The position numbers and the translations under genes are program-made. The notes beneath the pieces are model-generated. The model was not told where the DNA came from and made no database searches. It saw only the letters and a list, made by a program, of their open reading frames with translations. A stretch of DNA of 64,000 nt from an uncultured Clostridia bacterium. GTDB lineage: Bacteria; Bacillota; Clostridia; Christensenellales; Aristaeellaceae. Within the stretch, counting starts at the first letter, position 1; the number at the start of each line of letters is the position of its first letter. Location: the NCBI GenBank assembly GCA_946407745.1, contig CAMJPQ010000004.1, positions 21,936 to 85,935 of the forward strand. The letters are read 5' to 3'. Below are positions 42,289-50,486 of the stretch, in pieces.

Positions 42289-43776
42289 TCACTTCAGCGC
42301 CTCCTGGAAGAAGGCAGTCAGCTCATTCAATCCAAGGCGCTCCGCCTCCGCGGTGAACTCCGCCCAGGTCTCATCGTTCAGCGGCACATCGCCGGCCACA
42401 AACCAGGCCATCTGCGTCTCCGCGTATGCGTTCAGCGCGGGCCAGATCTCATTCAGCCGCGCCGTCTGCTCCTCCGTCAGGTAGACCTGAGGGCAGGGCT
42501 CCACGCTGCTCTCCTTCAGGCGCGCCAGCTGCAGCACCAGCTGATGCGTGCTGGCATCATCATAGCTCAGCTGATACTCCATCGGCAGGTAGGCGGGCAT
42601 CATCGCGCCCTCGCCGATATTGTCCTCCTTCAGCACCACCTCCGCCACAGTCGTGCTGTCATCGTTCCAGGACCATGTGCCATCGCTGAGCCTGGTGTAT
42701 TCCTCCCCTTCCACGCCGACGAAGGCCAGGTACAAGCCTTCCTCAGTGTAGAAGTAATCCGCCCACGAGAGCAGCTCCGCGGGGTTTTTGCAGGCCGAGG
42801 TGACGGCGAAGGTGCCCCGGCTCAGGTCCCCCAGCAGGCTGCGGTAGACCGTTTCGCCGTTGTATTCCAGCAGCAGGGCTTCATAGTCGGCTGCGGCGCT
42901 GGCGGGCACCATGGCCAGCGGGGTGGGCCCAAAGATCACACCGTAGGTGATGGCCGCGTTGCTGTCAGTTATCTGCCGCAGCGTATCGGAGGAGCTGAAG
43001 CCGCGGCTGTCCATCAGCCCTTCCGCGTACATCTCACGCAGCCAGGACAGGAAGGCGCGGTTTTCCGGCGAGGTGAGCGTAGATACTGCGGCTCCGTCCT
43101 TCACCGTGATATAGTAGTCGTTGCTGATGATCCCGAAGGCGTGCGCCAGGAAGCGCAGGTCCCACAGCCCGGTAAAGGTGAGCGGAATCTCATCGGCGCG
43201 GCCGTTGCGGTTGGGATCCTCCGCCTTGAAGGCGCGAAGCGTCTCCGTCAGCTCCTCCGCCGTTTTGGGCATCTCGAGCCGCACCGCGCTGAGCCACCGG
43301 GTGTTGATCCACACCACATTGTTGGTCTGCAGCTCGTTGATCTGCGGCAGCGCGGCGATGGCGCCGTCCGGGAGAGTGATTGCCTTTTTCCACTCCGGGT
43401 GCTCATCCAGCAGCGCGCTCAGGTTCGGCATCGCCTCGCTCAGGTAGGGCGCAAGGTCGATCAGCAGGCCTGCCTCATAAAGGCGCAGCGTCTCAGCGGG
43501 TGAAAGGGAGGCCTTGAACAGCGCGTCCGGCAGTGTTTCCTCGCCATTGAGCAGCTGCCTGAGGTAAACGCCGTATTCCTCGGCGTCGGTATACTGCCGG
43601 AAAGAGAAGGAAATGCCTGTGCGCTCCTCCATGCGGCGGAAAAACAGGTTGTTGTCCCAGTCGTGCCCGCTTGAGGCCGTGTCAAAGCCGCCCAGTACAT
43701 AGCTTTCCGCCCCGGCAAGGGCTGATGTGAGCAGCAGGCACAGCGCCAGGATCATTGCCGCAGCTGACTTTTTCAT
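42289..43776 (-). CDS. Extracellular solute-binding protein (LplA-like) without its permeases
   Basis: 495 residues from the ATG at 43776, after GGAGG. The signal peptide (MKKSAAAMILALCLLLTSA) is cleaved near AGA-ES with no lipobox cysteine. The body is a large family-1-type sugar binder: GISFSFRQYTDAEEYGVYL, LPQINELQTNNVVWINTRWL, and the calcium-loop-like EDPNRNGRADEIPL. It probably binds an oligosaccharide. No ABC permease genes are adjacent; galK follows immediately, which suggests a galactose-containing ligand (inference). Confidence 0.78.
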   Translation of the reverse strand: MKKSAAAMILALCLLLTSALAGAESYVLGGFDTASSGHDWDNNLFFRRMEERTGISFSFRQYTDAEEYGVYLRQLLNGEETLPDALFKASLSPAETLRLYEAGLLIDLAPYLSEAMPNLSALLDEHPEWKKAITLPDGAIAALPQINELQTNNVVWINTRWLSAVRLEMPKTAEELTETLRAFKAEDPNRNGRADEIPLTFTGLWDLRFLAHAFGIISNDYYITVKDGAAVSTLTSPENRAFLSWLREMYAEGLMDSRGFSSSDTLRQITDSNAAITYGVIFGPTPLAMVPASAAADYEALLLEYNGETVYRSLLGDLSRGTFAVTSACKNPAELLSWADYFYTEEGLYLAFVGVEGEEYTRLSDGTWSWNDDSTTVAEVVLKEDNIGEGAMMPAYLPMEYQLSYDDASTHQLVLQLARLKESSVEPCPQVYLTEEQTARLNEIWPALNAYAETQMAWFVAGDVPLNDETWAEFTAEAERLGLNELTAFFQEALK

Positions 43777-43843
43777 GCTTCCTCCATATCGCGCAGAGGC
43801 GGCGGGCGCATTGACACCGCCGCTGTTTGCGGTTATCATTCCT

Positions 43844-44263
43844 TTATGTTTCCTGAGAAATGCCGAGCTTTTGCTCCAGCTCCGCTATCTTCGCGCGGTG
43901 CGCCCGTGCAGCCAGGTCCATGCCGTGCTTCAGGTTCACATCCGCGGTCTGTGCCATCGCGGCAGTGATTTTTTCGAGACGCTGCCGGGTTTCTTCCAGC
44001 TCCATCTCCAGCGGAGCGCTTTCTCCCAGCGCCCAGCCGTATACCGCGGTGACAGAGGTCCTGATTTCGTTCAGAAAGACGTCGTCCCCCGTCATGGCGC
44101 TGATTGCTTCCGCCGCCTTGAGCAGCAGGGCAAAGGGGCTCTCACCCGCCTTCGCGCCGCGAAGTATCTCGCTTTGCAGCGTTTCGCTCCGACGGACATT
44201 GCGCTGGTACGCCTGATAGGCGCTCAGCTCCTCCAGCCCCGAAGCGTTCGCGTTTTCGGGCAT
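43844..44263 (-). CDS. Helical coiled-coil protein of unknown function (139 aa)
   Basis: The ATG at 44263 follows GAAAGGAGAG. There is no signal peptide or membrane helix. The protein is almost entirely helical and charged: AYQAYQRNVRRSETLQSEIL, AGESPFALLLKAAEAISAMTG, and a C-terminal coiled-coil stretch RAHRAKIAELEQKLG. I recognise no family. It has its own promoter and may be followed by transcription into the solute-binding protein, 67 bp later. Confidence 0.65.
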   Translation of the reverse strand: MPENANASGLEELSAYQAYQRNVRRSETLQSEILRGAKAGESPFALLLKAAEAISAMTGDDVFLNEIRTSVTAVYGWALGESAPLEMELEETRQRLEKITAAMAQTADVNLKHGMDLAARAHRAKIAELEQKLGISQET

Positions 44264-44295
44264 TTGTCTCTCTCCTTTCCTCTGTCATCTCCCGG

Positions 44296-44324
44296 ATTAT
44301 ACCACAGGGGAAGGGCAAGCGCAA
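44296..44324 (-). promoter_or_regulatory. Promoter of the 139-aa gene (and possibly SBP-galK)
   Basis: On the minus strand: TTGCGC, a 17-bp spacer, then TATAAT. Confidence 0.7.
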
Positions 44325-44326
44325 CC

Positions 44327-44920
44327 ATGAAAGAGGTGCTTCCGTTGAGCCGCTCCCCCCGCAGAACCGCTTCAGCTCTTGCAAGCCGCCGCGTGGCGGT
44401 TGCCGGTATCGCGGTCGGTCTGTCCGCCGCGCTGCTGCTCTCCTCCGGTCTGCTGCCGGTGATGACCTATGCCGCTCCGCTCGCCGCGGGGCTGGTGCTG
44501 GTGCCGGTCGTGCTGAGCATCGGGCGCGGCTGGGCTCTGCTGACCTGGGGCGCAACTGCCCTGCTGACGCTGCTGCTGGGTGCCGACAAGGAAGCGGCCC
44601 TGTTCTACCTGTTTTTTGGCTGGTATCCCGCGGTGAAGTGGACGCTGGAGGGGCATGTGCGCGGAAAATGGCCGTGCCTGCTGCTCAAGGCACTTATCTT
44701 TTCTCTCTGCCTGGCAGCCATGTACTCGCTGCTGGCCTTCGTGCTGCACACAGAGGCAGTGCTGGCCGAGTTTTCAGAGCTTGGCACCGCGATGACCGCC
44801 GCCTTTTTCGTCCTGATGCTGGCTGTGCTGCTGGTCTACGACCGGCTCATCGGCCCGCTGACCGTGCTGTACGTGCAGCGCATTGAGCCGAGAATAGCAA
44901 AGGCAGCACCGCGCAAATGA
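44327..44920 (+). CDS. Multi-pass membrane protein of unknown function (198 aa)
   Basis: I start it at the ATG 44327. The frame is open much further upstream (from 43727), but that stretch is antisense to the 139-aa gene. About 20 basic residues precede five or six hydrophobic helices (GIAVGLSAALLLSSGLLPVM, then LAAGLVLVPVVLSI, LFYLFFGWYPAVKWTLEG, LLKALIFSLCLAAMYSLLAF, TAAFFVLMLAVLLVYDRLIG). The FGWYPAVKW motif is distinctive. I do not recognise a family. The Shine-Dalgarno GGGGAAGG is distant. Confidence 0.6.
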   Translation: MKEVLPLSRSPRRTASALASRRVAVAGIAVGLSAALLLSSGLLPVMTYAAPLAAGLVLVPVVLSIGRGWALLTWGATALLTLLLGADKEAALFYLFFGWYPAVKWTLEGHVRGKWPCLLLKALIFSLCLAAMYSLLAFVLHTEAVLAEFSELGTAMTAAFFVLMLAVLLVYDRLIGPLTVLYVQRIEPRIAKAAPRK

Positions 44921-45077
44921 GGCGGTCACATGGCGAGTGAATTTTGCGTCAGACACGATTGCAGCTGTTGAAGGCTGTGCTCAAGGCAAGTCAAAAAAGC
45001 TGCAGGAAGTGGATGGCATACGCCGCCGAATTGCGCGGTGCTGCCCTAAGCGGTGAAGCTGCCCCGGCTGAGCGGCA

Positions 45078-45110
45078 CACAAAAAGACCGGTGCTGCCGG
45101 TCTTTTTGTG
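45078..45110. terminator. Bidirectional terminator
   Basis: A perfect 14-bp palindrome CACAAAAAGACCGG/CCGGTCTTTTTGTG with a 5-nt loop between convergent genes. The region 44921-45077 before it shows no gene. Confidence 0.9.
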
Positions 45111-45118
45111 TAGGTACC

Positions 45119-45367
45119 TCATTCTTCCTTTGCAGCCAGCGCGGCGCGGCAGTCGGCACACACCGACTTTCCGCGGTAGTCGGCCAGTCCCCGCGCGCCA
45201 CCGCAGAAGACACACCCTTTCTGCTGCTTTTTCAGTACGATCGAGTCGCCATCCACAAAGATTTCAACGGAATCCTTCACGTTGAGATCCATGGAACGGC
45301 GAAGCTCAATCGGCAGCACAATGCGTCCCAGTGTGTCCAGCTGACGTACAACTCCGGTACTCTTCAT
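45119..45367 (-). CDS. AbrB/SpoVT-type regulator with C-terminal zinc ribbon
   Basis: 82 residues from the ATG at 45367, after GAGGGGGA. The N-terminal ~48 residues form a swapped-hairpin AbrB DNA-binding domain (STGVVRQLDTLGRIVLPIEL, then LNVKDSVEIFVDGDSIVL). The C-terminus carries two CxxC pairs (CVFCGGARG and SVCADCRAAL), a small zinc ribbon. AbrB-type proteins are global transition-state regulators; the ribbon could sense metal or mediate contacts. It is monocistronic with a consensus promoter and terminator. Confidence 0.88.
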   Translation of the reverse strand: MKSTGVVRQLDTLGRIVLPIELRRSMDLNVKDSVEIFVDGDSIVLKKQQKGCVFCGGARGLADYRGKSVCADCRAALAAKEE

Positions 45368-45454
45368 CAAGCGATCCCCCTCATACCTCCGGCAGCCCGC
45401 TAAGTGACTGCCATGCGTTGCCCTGTTTCATCAAGGCCGCTGTATTTCAGGGTT

Positions 45455-45483
45455 ATTGTAGCCGATACGCGCTGAATTGTCAA
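45455..45483 (-). promoter_or_regulatory. Promoter of the AbrB-type regulator
   Basis: On the minus strand: TTGACA, a 17-bp spacer, then TACAAT. Confidence 0.85.
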
Positions 45484-45623
45484 TAATTTGTCATAAATCA
45501 AAGCCGGTTTTCATCTAATCATGTTTAGATACGCTATGACATAGCAACAACGGTTCAGCTTCCTTTTTCGGGCAATGCTGCTGCAGCGGTATGAACAGCC
45601 GTGCTGAGGATCGCCCCGTGCGG

Positions 45624-46196
45624 TCAGGCCTTCTGCTGCGCCTGTCTTTCCTGCCTGCCCAGAAGGAAGTACACCCCGTCCAGTGTCGCCGTGACGATCA
45701 GGGCAACGCCCATGAACAGCCATACCGCGCTTTCGCCGCCGAAGGGGTTGAGGATCAGCAGCGCCGCCATGATGACCGACAGCAGCACGCTGATGGCCAT
45801 CAGATACCAGAAGCGGCGGCCTCCGCGCAGCGCGTCCACCGCCATCTGCAGCTTCAGGAATGTGAAGGCCAGCACGATGGCGCCATAAACCGTCGTCAGC
45901 ACGCCGAAGGTCTCCACCAGCCAGGCACTGTTGGTCAGCGCCAGCACACCGGCGCAGATGCTCGCCGCGCCGGCGGAGAGCTTCCATGTCTTGGCGCTGT
46001 CCTCCTTCGGAAGGCGGAAATAGTTCACAATGCTCAGCACGCCCGCAGCGATCAGCACAGCGGCCACTACAGTGAACAGCACCGCGGTGAGCCCGCCCGG
46101 GCTGACCAGCAGCAGCACGCCAAGCGCCAGCTCCGCCACCGCGATAGCGAGAGAGTAGCTGATTTTGCGCATCAGGGCCTTCATGTTTTCCTTCAT
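45624..46196 (-). CDS. HdeD-like (DUF308) membrane protein
   Basis: 190 residues from the ATG at 46196, whose Shine-Dalgarno is GGAGG; the ATG at 46220 lacks one. About six helices are arranged as repeated DUF308 units (ALGVLLLVSPGGLTAVLFTV, then LIAAGVLSIVNYFRL and ASICAGVLALTNSAWLVETF). The C-terminal tail is charged. HdeD-like proteins are linked to acid or envelope stress in proteobacteria; their role in Clostridia is unclear. Confidence 0.85.
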   Translation of the reverse strand: MKENMKALMRKISYSLAIAVAELALGVLLLVSPGGLTAVLFTVVAAVLIAAGVLSIVNYFRLPKEDSAKTWKLSAGAASICAGVLALTNSAWLVETFGVLTTVYGAIVLAFTFLKLQMAVDALRGGRRFWYLMAISVLLSVIMAALLILNPFGGESAVWLFMGVALIVTATLDGVYFLLGRQERQAQQKA

Positions 46197-46258
46197 TATA
46201 GATTCCTCCATTGCTCTCATGGGCCGCCTCGGCTGCCCGGCTCATCGTTTCCTGCAGC

Positions 46259-46287
46259 ATCATAGCACATCCTTCCCGGCAGCGCAA
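46259..46287 (-). promoter_or_regulatory. Promoter of the HdeD-like gene
   Basis: On the minus strand: TTGCGC, a 17-bp spacer, then TATGAT preceded by TGC (extended -10). Confidence 0.65.
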
Positions 46288-46322
46288 CAGGCATGCAGGT
46301 TTCACGCACAAAGCAAATGGTA

Positions 46323-46351
46323 TTGAAAAAGCGCGGATTCTATCGTATAAT
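46323..46351 (+). promoter_or_regulatory. Promoter of the 5'-nucleotidase gene
   Basis: TTGAAA, a 17-bp spacer, then TATAAT. Confidence 0.82.
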
Positions 46352-46403
46352 ACAGGCAGTGGTTATCTCCCAATTCAAGAGCAGAGAAGGAGGAACAATC
46401 GAC

Positions 46404-48074
46404 ATGAAAAAGATTTTTGCCCTGCTGCTGGTTCTGTGCCTGGCGCTGTCCGCTTCGGCGTTTGCCGAGGAAGCAGCTCCCGCGCTGCAGAAGGATCTGG
46501 TGATCCTCTTCACCAGCGACGCGCACTGCGGCATCGACCAGGGCTGGGGCTACGCCGGCCTGTACGCGGTGAAGCAGAGCCTGTCTGAAGACAACTATGT
46601 GCTGCTGGTCGACGACGGCGACGCCATCCAGGGTGAGCCCATCGGCACCATGACCAAGGGCGAGGCCATCATCGACATCATGAACACAGTCGGCTACGAC
46701 ATTGCCATCCCCGGCAACCATGAGTACGACTACGGCATGGATACCTTCCTCGCGCTGACCGAGAAGGCCAACTTCCCTTACATCAGCTGCAACTTCAACA
46801 AGGAAGGCGAGCTGGTTTTCCAGCCCTACATCATCAAGGAATTTGACGGTGTGAAGATTGCCTTTGTGGGCGTCACCACCCCCATGACCCTGCGCTCCTC
46901 CACCCCCCGCTATTTCATGAATGAGCAGGGTGAATACATCTACGGCTTCCTGGAGGATGAAACCGGCGAAAAGCTGTACGCTGCCGTGCAGCAGAACGTG
47001 GATGCCGCGCGCGCCGAGGGTGCCCAGTACGTCGTCGTTCTGGCCCACCTGGGCAACGAAGCCGAGGTTTCCCCCTGGATGTACAGCGAGGTCATCGAGA
47101 ACACCACCGGCATCGACGCCTGGCTGGACGGCCACAGCCACGACACCGAGCAGGTTGTGATGAAGAACAAGGACGGCCAGGATGTGGTCCGCTCCGCCTG
47201 CGGCACAAAGCTGGAATGCATCGGCGCCCTGACCATCGCCAAGGACGGCGCCATCTCCTCTGAGCTGTATACCTGGAACCAGAAGAACGCCGCGCCCAAG
47301 CTCCTGGGCCTGAGCAACCCCGCCAGCGAAGCGGTAGCCGCCGCGTCCGACGTGCTGCAGGATAAGCTCGCCGAGGTCGTTGCGAAGACCGCCGTAGACC
47401 TGATCATCTATCAGCCTGACGTGACGGACGAAAACGGCAAGTCCATCCGCATCATCCGCAACGCCGAGACCAACCTGGGCGACCTGTGCGCTGACGCCTA
47501 CCTGGACCAGAGCGGCGAGGCGGACATCGCGTTTGTCAACGGCGGCGGCATCCGCGTGCCCATCAACAAGGGCGACATCACCCTGAACGACATCCTGAAG
47601 GTGCACCCCTTCGGCAACAGCCTGACCGTGATCGAGGTCACCGGCCAGCAGGTTCTGGACGCGCTGGAGTGGTCCGTGCACTCCCTGCCCGGCGAATTCG
47701 GCGGCTTTGACCATGTGGCCGGTCTCACCTTCGAGTATGACGCCACCATCCCCTCTCCCTGCCTGCAGGATGAGAAGGCCATGTATGCCGGCTGCGACGA
47801 GACCATGGAGCGCCGTGTGCGCAACGTGCTGGTTGCCGGCGAGCCCATCGATCCCGAAAAGATCTACAAGCTGGCCTCCCACAACTACCAGCTGCTGGAC
47901 AACGGCGACGGCTACACCATGTTCGACGGCGCCAAGGTGCTGCAGGAATCCGTGAAGCTGGACAACCAGGTGCTGATCGACTACATCGTCGAGACCCTGG
48001 GCGGCGTGGTCGGCGAGGGCTATGAGAATCCCTTCGGCCAGGGACGCATTGTGTCCGTTGGCGCGGAGGAGTAA
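46404..48074 (+). CDS. Exported 5'-nucleotidase / metallophosphatase (UshA-like)
   Basis: 556 residues from the ATG at 46404, after GAAGGAGG. A signal peptide (MKKIFALLLVLCLALSASAFA-EE) precedes a calcineurin-like domain with FTSDAHCG, DDGDAIQGEPIG, PGNHEYDYGMD, LAHLGNE and DGHSHDTEQ. The C-terminal 5'-nucleotidase domain (about 340-540) has NLGDLCADAYLD, VNGGGIR and the VHPFGNSLTVIEVTGQQ region. It hydrolyses extracellular nucleotides so nucleosides and phosphate can be taken up. No wall anchor is visible. Confidence 0.92.
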   Translation: MKKIFALLLVLCLALSASAFAEEAAPALQKDLVILFTSDAHCGIDQGWGYAGLYAVKQSLSEDNYVLLVDDGDAIQGEPIGTMTKGEAIIDIMNTVGYDIAIPGNHEYDYGMDTFLALTEKANFPYISCNFNKEGELVFQPYIIKEFDGVKIAFVGVTTPMTLRSSTPRYFMNEQGEYIYGFLEDETGEKLYAAVQQNVDAARAEGAQYVVVLAHLGNEAEVSPWMYSEVIENTTGIDAWLDGHSHDTEQVVMKNKDGQDVVRSACGTKLECIGALTIAKDGAISSELYTWNQKNAAPKLLGLSNPASEAVAAASDVLQDKLAEVVAKTAVDLIIYQPDVTDENGKSIRIIRNAETNLGDLCADAYLDQSGEADIAFVNGGGIRVPINKGDITLNDILKVHPFGNSLTVIEVTGQQVLDALEWSVHSLPGEFGGFDHVAGLTFEYDATIPSPCLQDEKAMYAGCDETMERRVRNVLVAGEPIDPEKIYKLASHNYQLLDNGDGYTMFDGAKVLQESVKLDNQVLIDYIVETLGGVVGEGYENPFGQGRIVSVGAEE

Positions 48075-48110
48075 TCCGACCGCTCCAAGTGAACTGAAAA
48101 AACCGAACCG

Positions 48111-48154
48111 GCCCGCAGGCAGGAAGCACACCGTTCCCGCGCCTGCGGGCTTTT
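48111..48154 (+). terminator. Terminator of the 5'-nucleotidase gene
   Basis: GCCCGCAGGC/GCCTGCGGGC with a 20-nt loop, then TTTTC. Confidence 0.75.
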
Positions 48155-48173
48155 CATGCGCCATGGCGCAAGT

Positions 48174-48211
48174 AAAGGCCCCGGAACACCGCGCGCAGCG
48201 GATCCGGGGCC
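48174..48211 (-). terminator. Terminator of glgA
   Basis: On the minus strand GGCCCCGGA/TCCGGGGCC is followed by TTTA. The T-run is weak. Confidence 0.55.
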
Positions 48212-48232
48212 TGTGTATGCAGTTTGAATCGG

Positions 48233-50095
48233 TTAAGGCTTCAGCTCGAGGTACAGTGCCCTGTACTGCTGGGCACTGTTGTCCCAGGAAACATCGGTGG
48301 CCATGTCGCGCTGCACCATCTCATCCCAACGCCAGCGGTTGGTGAAGTACAGTGTCTTGGCGCGGTTGATGGCGTCCAGCAGCAGGCCGGGCTCGTACCG
48401 GTCAAAGGTAAAGCCGTAGCCCCAGTTGGTGTATTCGTTGTAGGGGGCCACCGTGTCCTTCAGGCCGCCGGTTTCACGCACAATCGGCACGGTGCCGTAG
48501 CGCATGGCGATCAGCTGGGTCAGGCCGCAGGGCTCGAACAGAGAGGGCACCAGCAGCGCGTCGGCGCCGGCGTAGATCTGGTGGGCGCGGCCCTCATCGT
48601 ACATGATGTTGGAGCACACCGTGCCCTTGTACCTGTTCTCATATTCACGGAAGGCGTTCTCGTATTCCGGGTCGCCGGTGCCCAGCACCACCACCTGGGT
48701 GTGGCCGTCAATCAGCGCGGGAATGATGGCGTTGACCAGGTCGAGGCCCTTCTGGTTGGTCAGGCGGGATACCAGGCCGATGACGAACATGTGGTCGTCG
48801 GTCTGCAGGCCCATCTGCTCCTGCAGGGCACGCTTGTTGTCCTTTTTCCCGGGCAGCACATTGCCGATGTCGTAGTTGGCGGCGATGCGTCCGTCCGTCG
48901 CGGAATCCCACTGCTCCACGTCAATGCCGTTGACAATGCCGCGCAGCTTGCCGGAATGATAACGCAGGTGCGCGTCCAGGTGCTCGCCATAGAAGGCGGT
49001 CTGAATCTCGCCGGCATACGTGTTGCTGACCGTGGTGATCATGTCGCAGTAGGTCAGGCCGCCCTTGAGCATATCGGCGTCCACCCAGTTCTGCTGCAGC
49101 GCGTCCTTGTTGAACACATAGTCCGGCAGGTTGGTCCAGTACTTGATGGTCTTGATGTTATAGATGCCCTGGAACCGCAGGTTGTGGATGGTCAGCACGG
49201 TCTTGGCGTCGCGCAGGGGCGTATTGCCGAACATGGTGCGCAGGAACACCGGCACCAGCGCGGCCTGCCAGTCGTGGCAGTGGATCACATCGGGCACCCA
49301 GTTGAGGAAGTTCAGCGCGGCCAGGGCTGCCTTGGCGAAATAGCAGAACTTCGGAATGTCGTCCACCAGGTTGGTGTAGGGGTTGCCGAAGGAGAAGAAC
49401 TCCTCGTTGTCGATGAAGTCATAGACAACGCCGTCCCACTCGTACTCCATGATGCCCACGTAGAAGCTGCGGCCGTCCGCGCATAGGTCCATCTGGAACG
49501 CGCCGCGGTACTGCATTTTCTCCTGCCACTTCTGCGGAATGCACTTGTAGCGGGGAAGGATGACCTTCACATCACAGTTCTGCCGGATCAGGGCCCTGGG
49601 CAGGGCATACATCACATCGCCCAGGCCGCCGGTTTTCACAAAGGGATAGCACTCAGAGCCGATAAAGGCCACAGAGCGGCGCGGCTGCGGCAGCACCAGC
49701 GCGGGAGCGGGCTGCTCCGCGGGAGCTTTCTCCACAACGTGAGCTTCTTCGGCGGCAGGCGCTTCTTCCACGGCGGGAGCCGCTTCAGCGACAGGCGCTT
49801 CTTCCACAGCGGGAGCCGCTTCAGCGGCAGGAGTTTCTTCCACAGCCGCTTCCGCCTTCACTTCTTCAGCGGCAGTCTTTTTGGCTGCGGGCTTGCGGGT
49901 GGTCTTCTTCGCCTTGGGGGCTTCCTCCGCAGTCTCCGCCTTCGCGGCTGTCTTGCGGGCGGTCTTCTTCGCCTTGGGCGCCTCTTTCGCGGCAGTTTCT
50001 TCAGTCTTGGCCTTCACGGTGCGCTTGCGTGTCGCTTTAGGCGCTGTATTCACTGCTTCCTCAGTCGCGGGAGCAGCCTTTTCTTCAGTATTCAT
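48233..50095 (-). CDS. glgA: Glycogen synthase with a long histone-H1-like N-terminal tail
   Basis: 620 residues from the ATG at 50095, after AAAAGGAG. The first ~145 residues are an Ala/Lys/Glu/Pro tail: a basic half with KAKKTARKTAAK and KAKKTTRKPAAKK (H1-like), then an acidic Ala/Pro/Glu repeat. The GT5 catalytic domain follows: GSECYPFVKTGGLGDVMYALP (KTGGL binds ADP-glucose), DVIHCHDWQAALVP, and the C-terminal EPCGLTQLIAMRYGTVPIV with the catalytic Glu. It elongates alpha-1,4-glucan from ADP-glucose. Typical GlgA has about 480 residues, so the tail is an addition. No other glg genes are nearby. Confidence 0.9.
   Translation of the reverse strand: MNTEEKAAPATEEAVNTAPKATRKRTVKAKTEETAAKEAPKAKKTARKTAAKAETAEEAPKAKKTTRKPAAKKTAAEEVKAEAAVEETPAAEAAPAVEEAPVAEAAPAVEEAPAAEEAHVVEKAPAEQPAPALVLPQPRRSVAFIGSECYPFVKTGGLGDVMYALPRALIRQNCDVKVILPRYKCIPQKWQEKMQYRGAFQMDLCADGRSFYVGIMEYEWDGVVYDFIDNEEFFSFGNPYTNLVDDIPKFCYFAKAALAALNFLNWVPDVIHCHDWQAALVPVFLRTMFGNTPLRDAKTVLTIHNLRFQGIYNIKTIKYWTNLPDYVFNKDALQQNWVDADMLKGGLTYCDMITTVSNTYAGEIQTAFYGEHLDAHLRYHSGKLRGIVNGIDVEQWDSATDGRIAANYDIGNVLPGKKDNKRALQEQMGLQTDDHMFVIGLVSRLTNQKGLDLVNAIIPALIDGHTQVVVLGTGDPEYENAFREYENRYKGTVCSNIMYDEGRAHQIYAGADALLVPSLFEPCGLTQLIAMRYGTVPIVRETGGLKDTVAPYNEYTNWGYGFTFDRYEPGLLLDAINRAKTLYFTNRWRWDEMVQRDMATDVSWDNSAQQYRALYLELKP
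49757..49847. repeat. 36-bp in-frame tandem repeat within glgA
   Basis: Two 36-bp copies (49757-49792, 49793-49828) and a partial third encode the acidic APAVEEAPVAEA repeat of the GlgA tail. The copies differ at few positions, so length variation between strains is likely. Confidence 0.75.
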
Positions 50096-50147
50096 GACGT
50101 TCTCCTTTTTATCAATCCAGTTCTTTGCCGGCCGCACCGGCGCTTCT

Positions 50148-50175
50148 ATTATATGCCACCTTTTTTTATTGTCAA
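50148..50175 (-). promoter_or_regulatory. Promoter of glgA
   Basis: On the minus strand: TTGACA, a 16-bp spacer, then TATAAT. Confidence 0.8.
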
Positions 50176-50210
50176 GCGTTGCTTTACGGAAGGGTGACCA
50201 CTATCAAGCA

Positions 50211-50254
50211 CCACCATAAAGCCACCATAAAGCCACCATAAAGCCACCATAAAG
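50211..50254. repeat. Four tandem 11-bp repeats upstream of mgl
   Basis: Four perfect copies of CCACCATAAAG, one helical turn each, lie between the glgA and mglB promoters, about 80 bp upstream of the mgl -35. They could be an array of binding sites for a regulator. The rest of the gap 50096-50486 holds the two promoters and the mglB leader. Confidence 0.85.
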
Positions 50255-50333
50255 CAGTGTCATTGCGGCTGTTTCTATGTTTTTGAGCTTTCTCGAGTTC
50301 GCTGAAACGGTAAAATCGCGCAGACAAAACAGC

Positions 50334-50362
50334 TTGACATAAGACCAAATATGTGTTTTAAT
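50334..50362 (+). promoter_or_regulatory. Promoter of the mgl operon
   Basis: TTGACA, a 17-bp spacer, then TTTAAT, followed by a 125-nt leader before mglB. Confidence 0.7.
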
Positions 50363-50486
50363 TATTTATGAGTTTAGGAGGTTTTATACTGCTTCGCCGG
50401 ATACGTTCTGGCAGCGTTTTGTGTTTATTGATTGGGTTTCTACACGGCCATGCCGTGTGAAATAATATTTTAAAGGAGACGGTTCC

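Noticed and set aside
43727..44326. N-terminal extension of the 198-aa membrane protein
   Set aside because: The frame is open but lies antisense to the 139-aa gene and its promoter; the ATG at 44327 gives a sensible membrane protein.
46302..48164. 620-codon minus-strand open frame
   Set aside because: Opposite the well-supported 5'-nucleotidase gene.
50295..50320. Possible catabolite (cre) or LacI-type operator before mgl
   Set aside because: CTGAAACGGTAAAAT has a half-site look but fails the cre pattern at the central CG.
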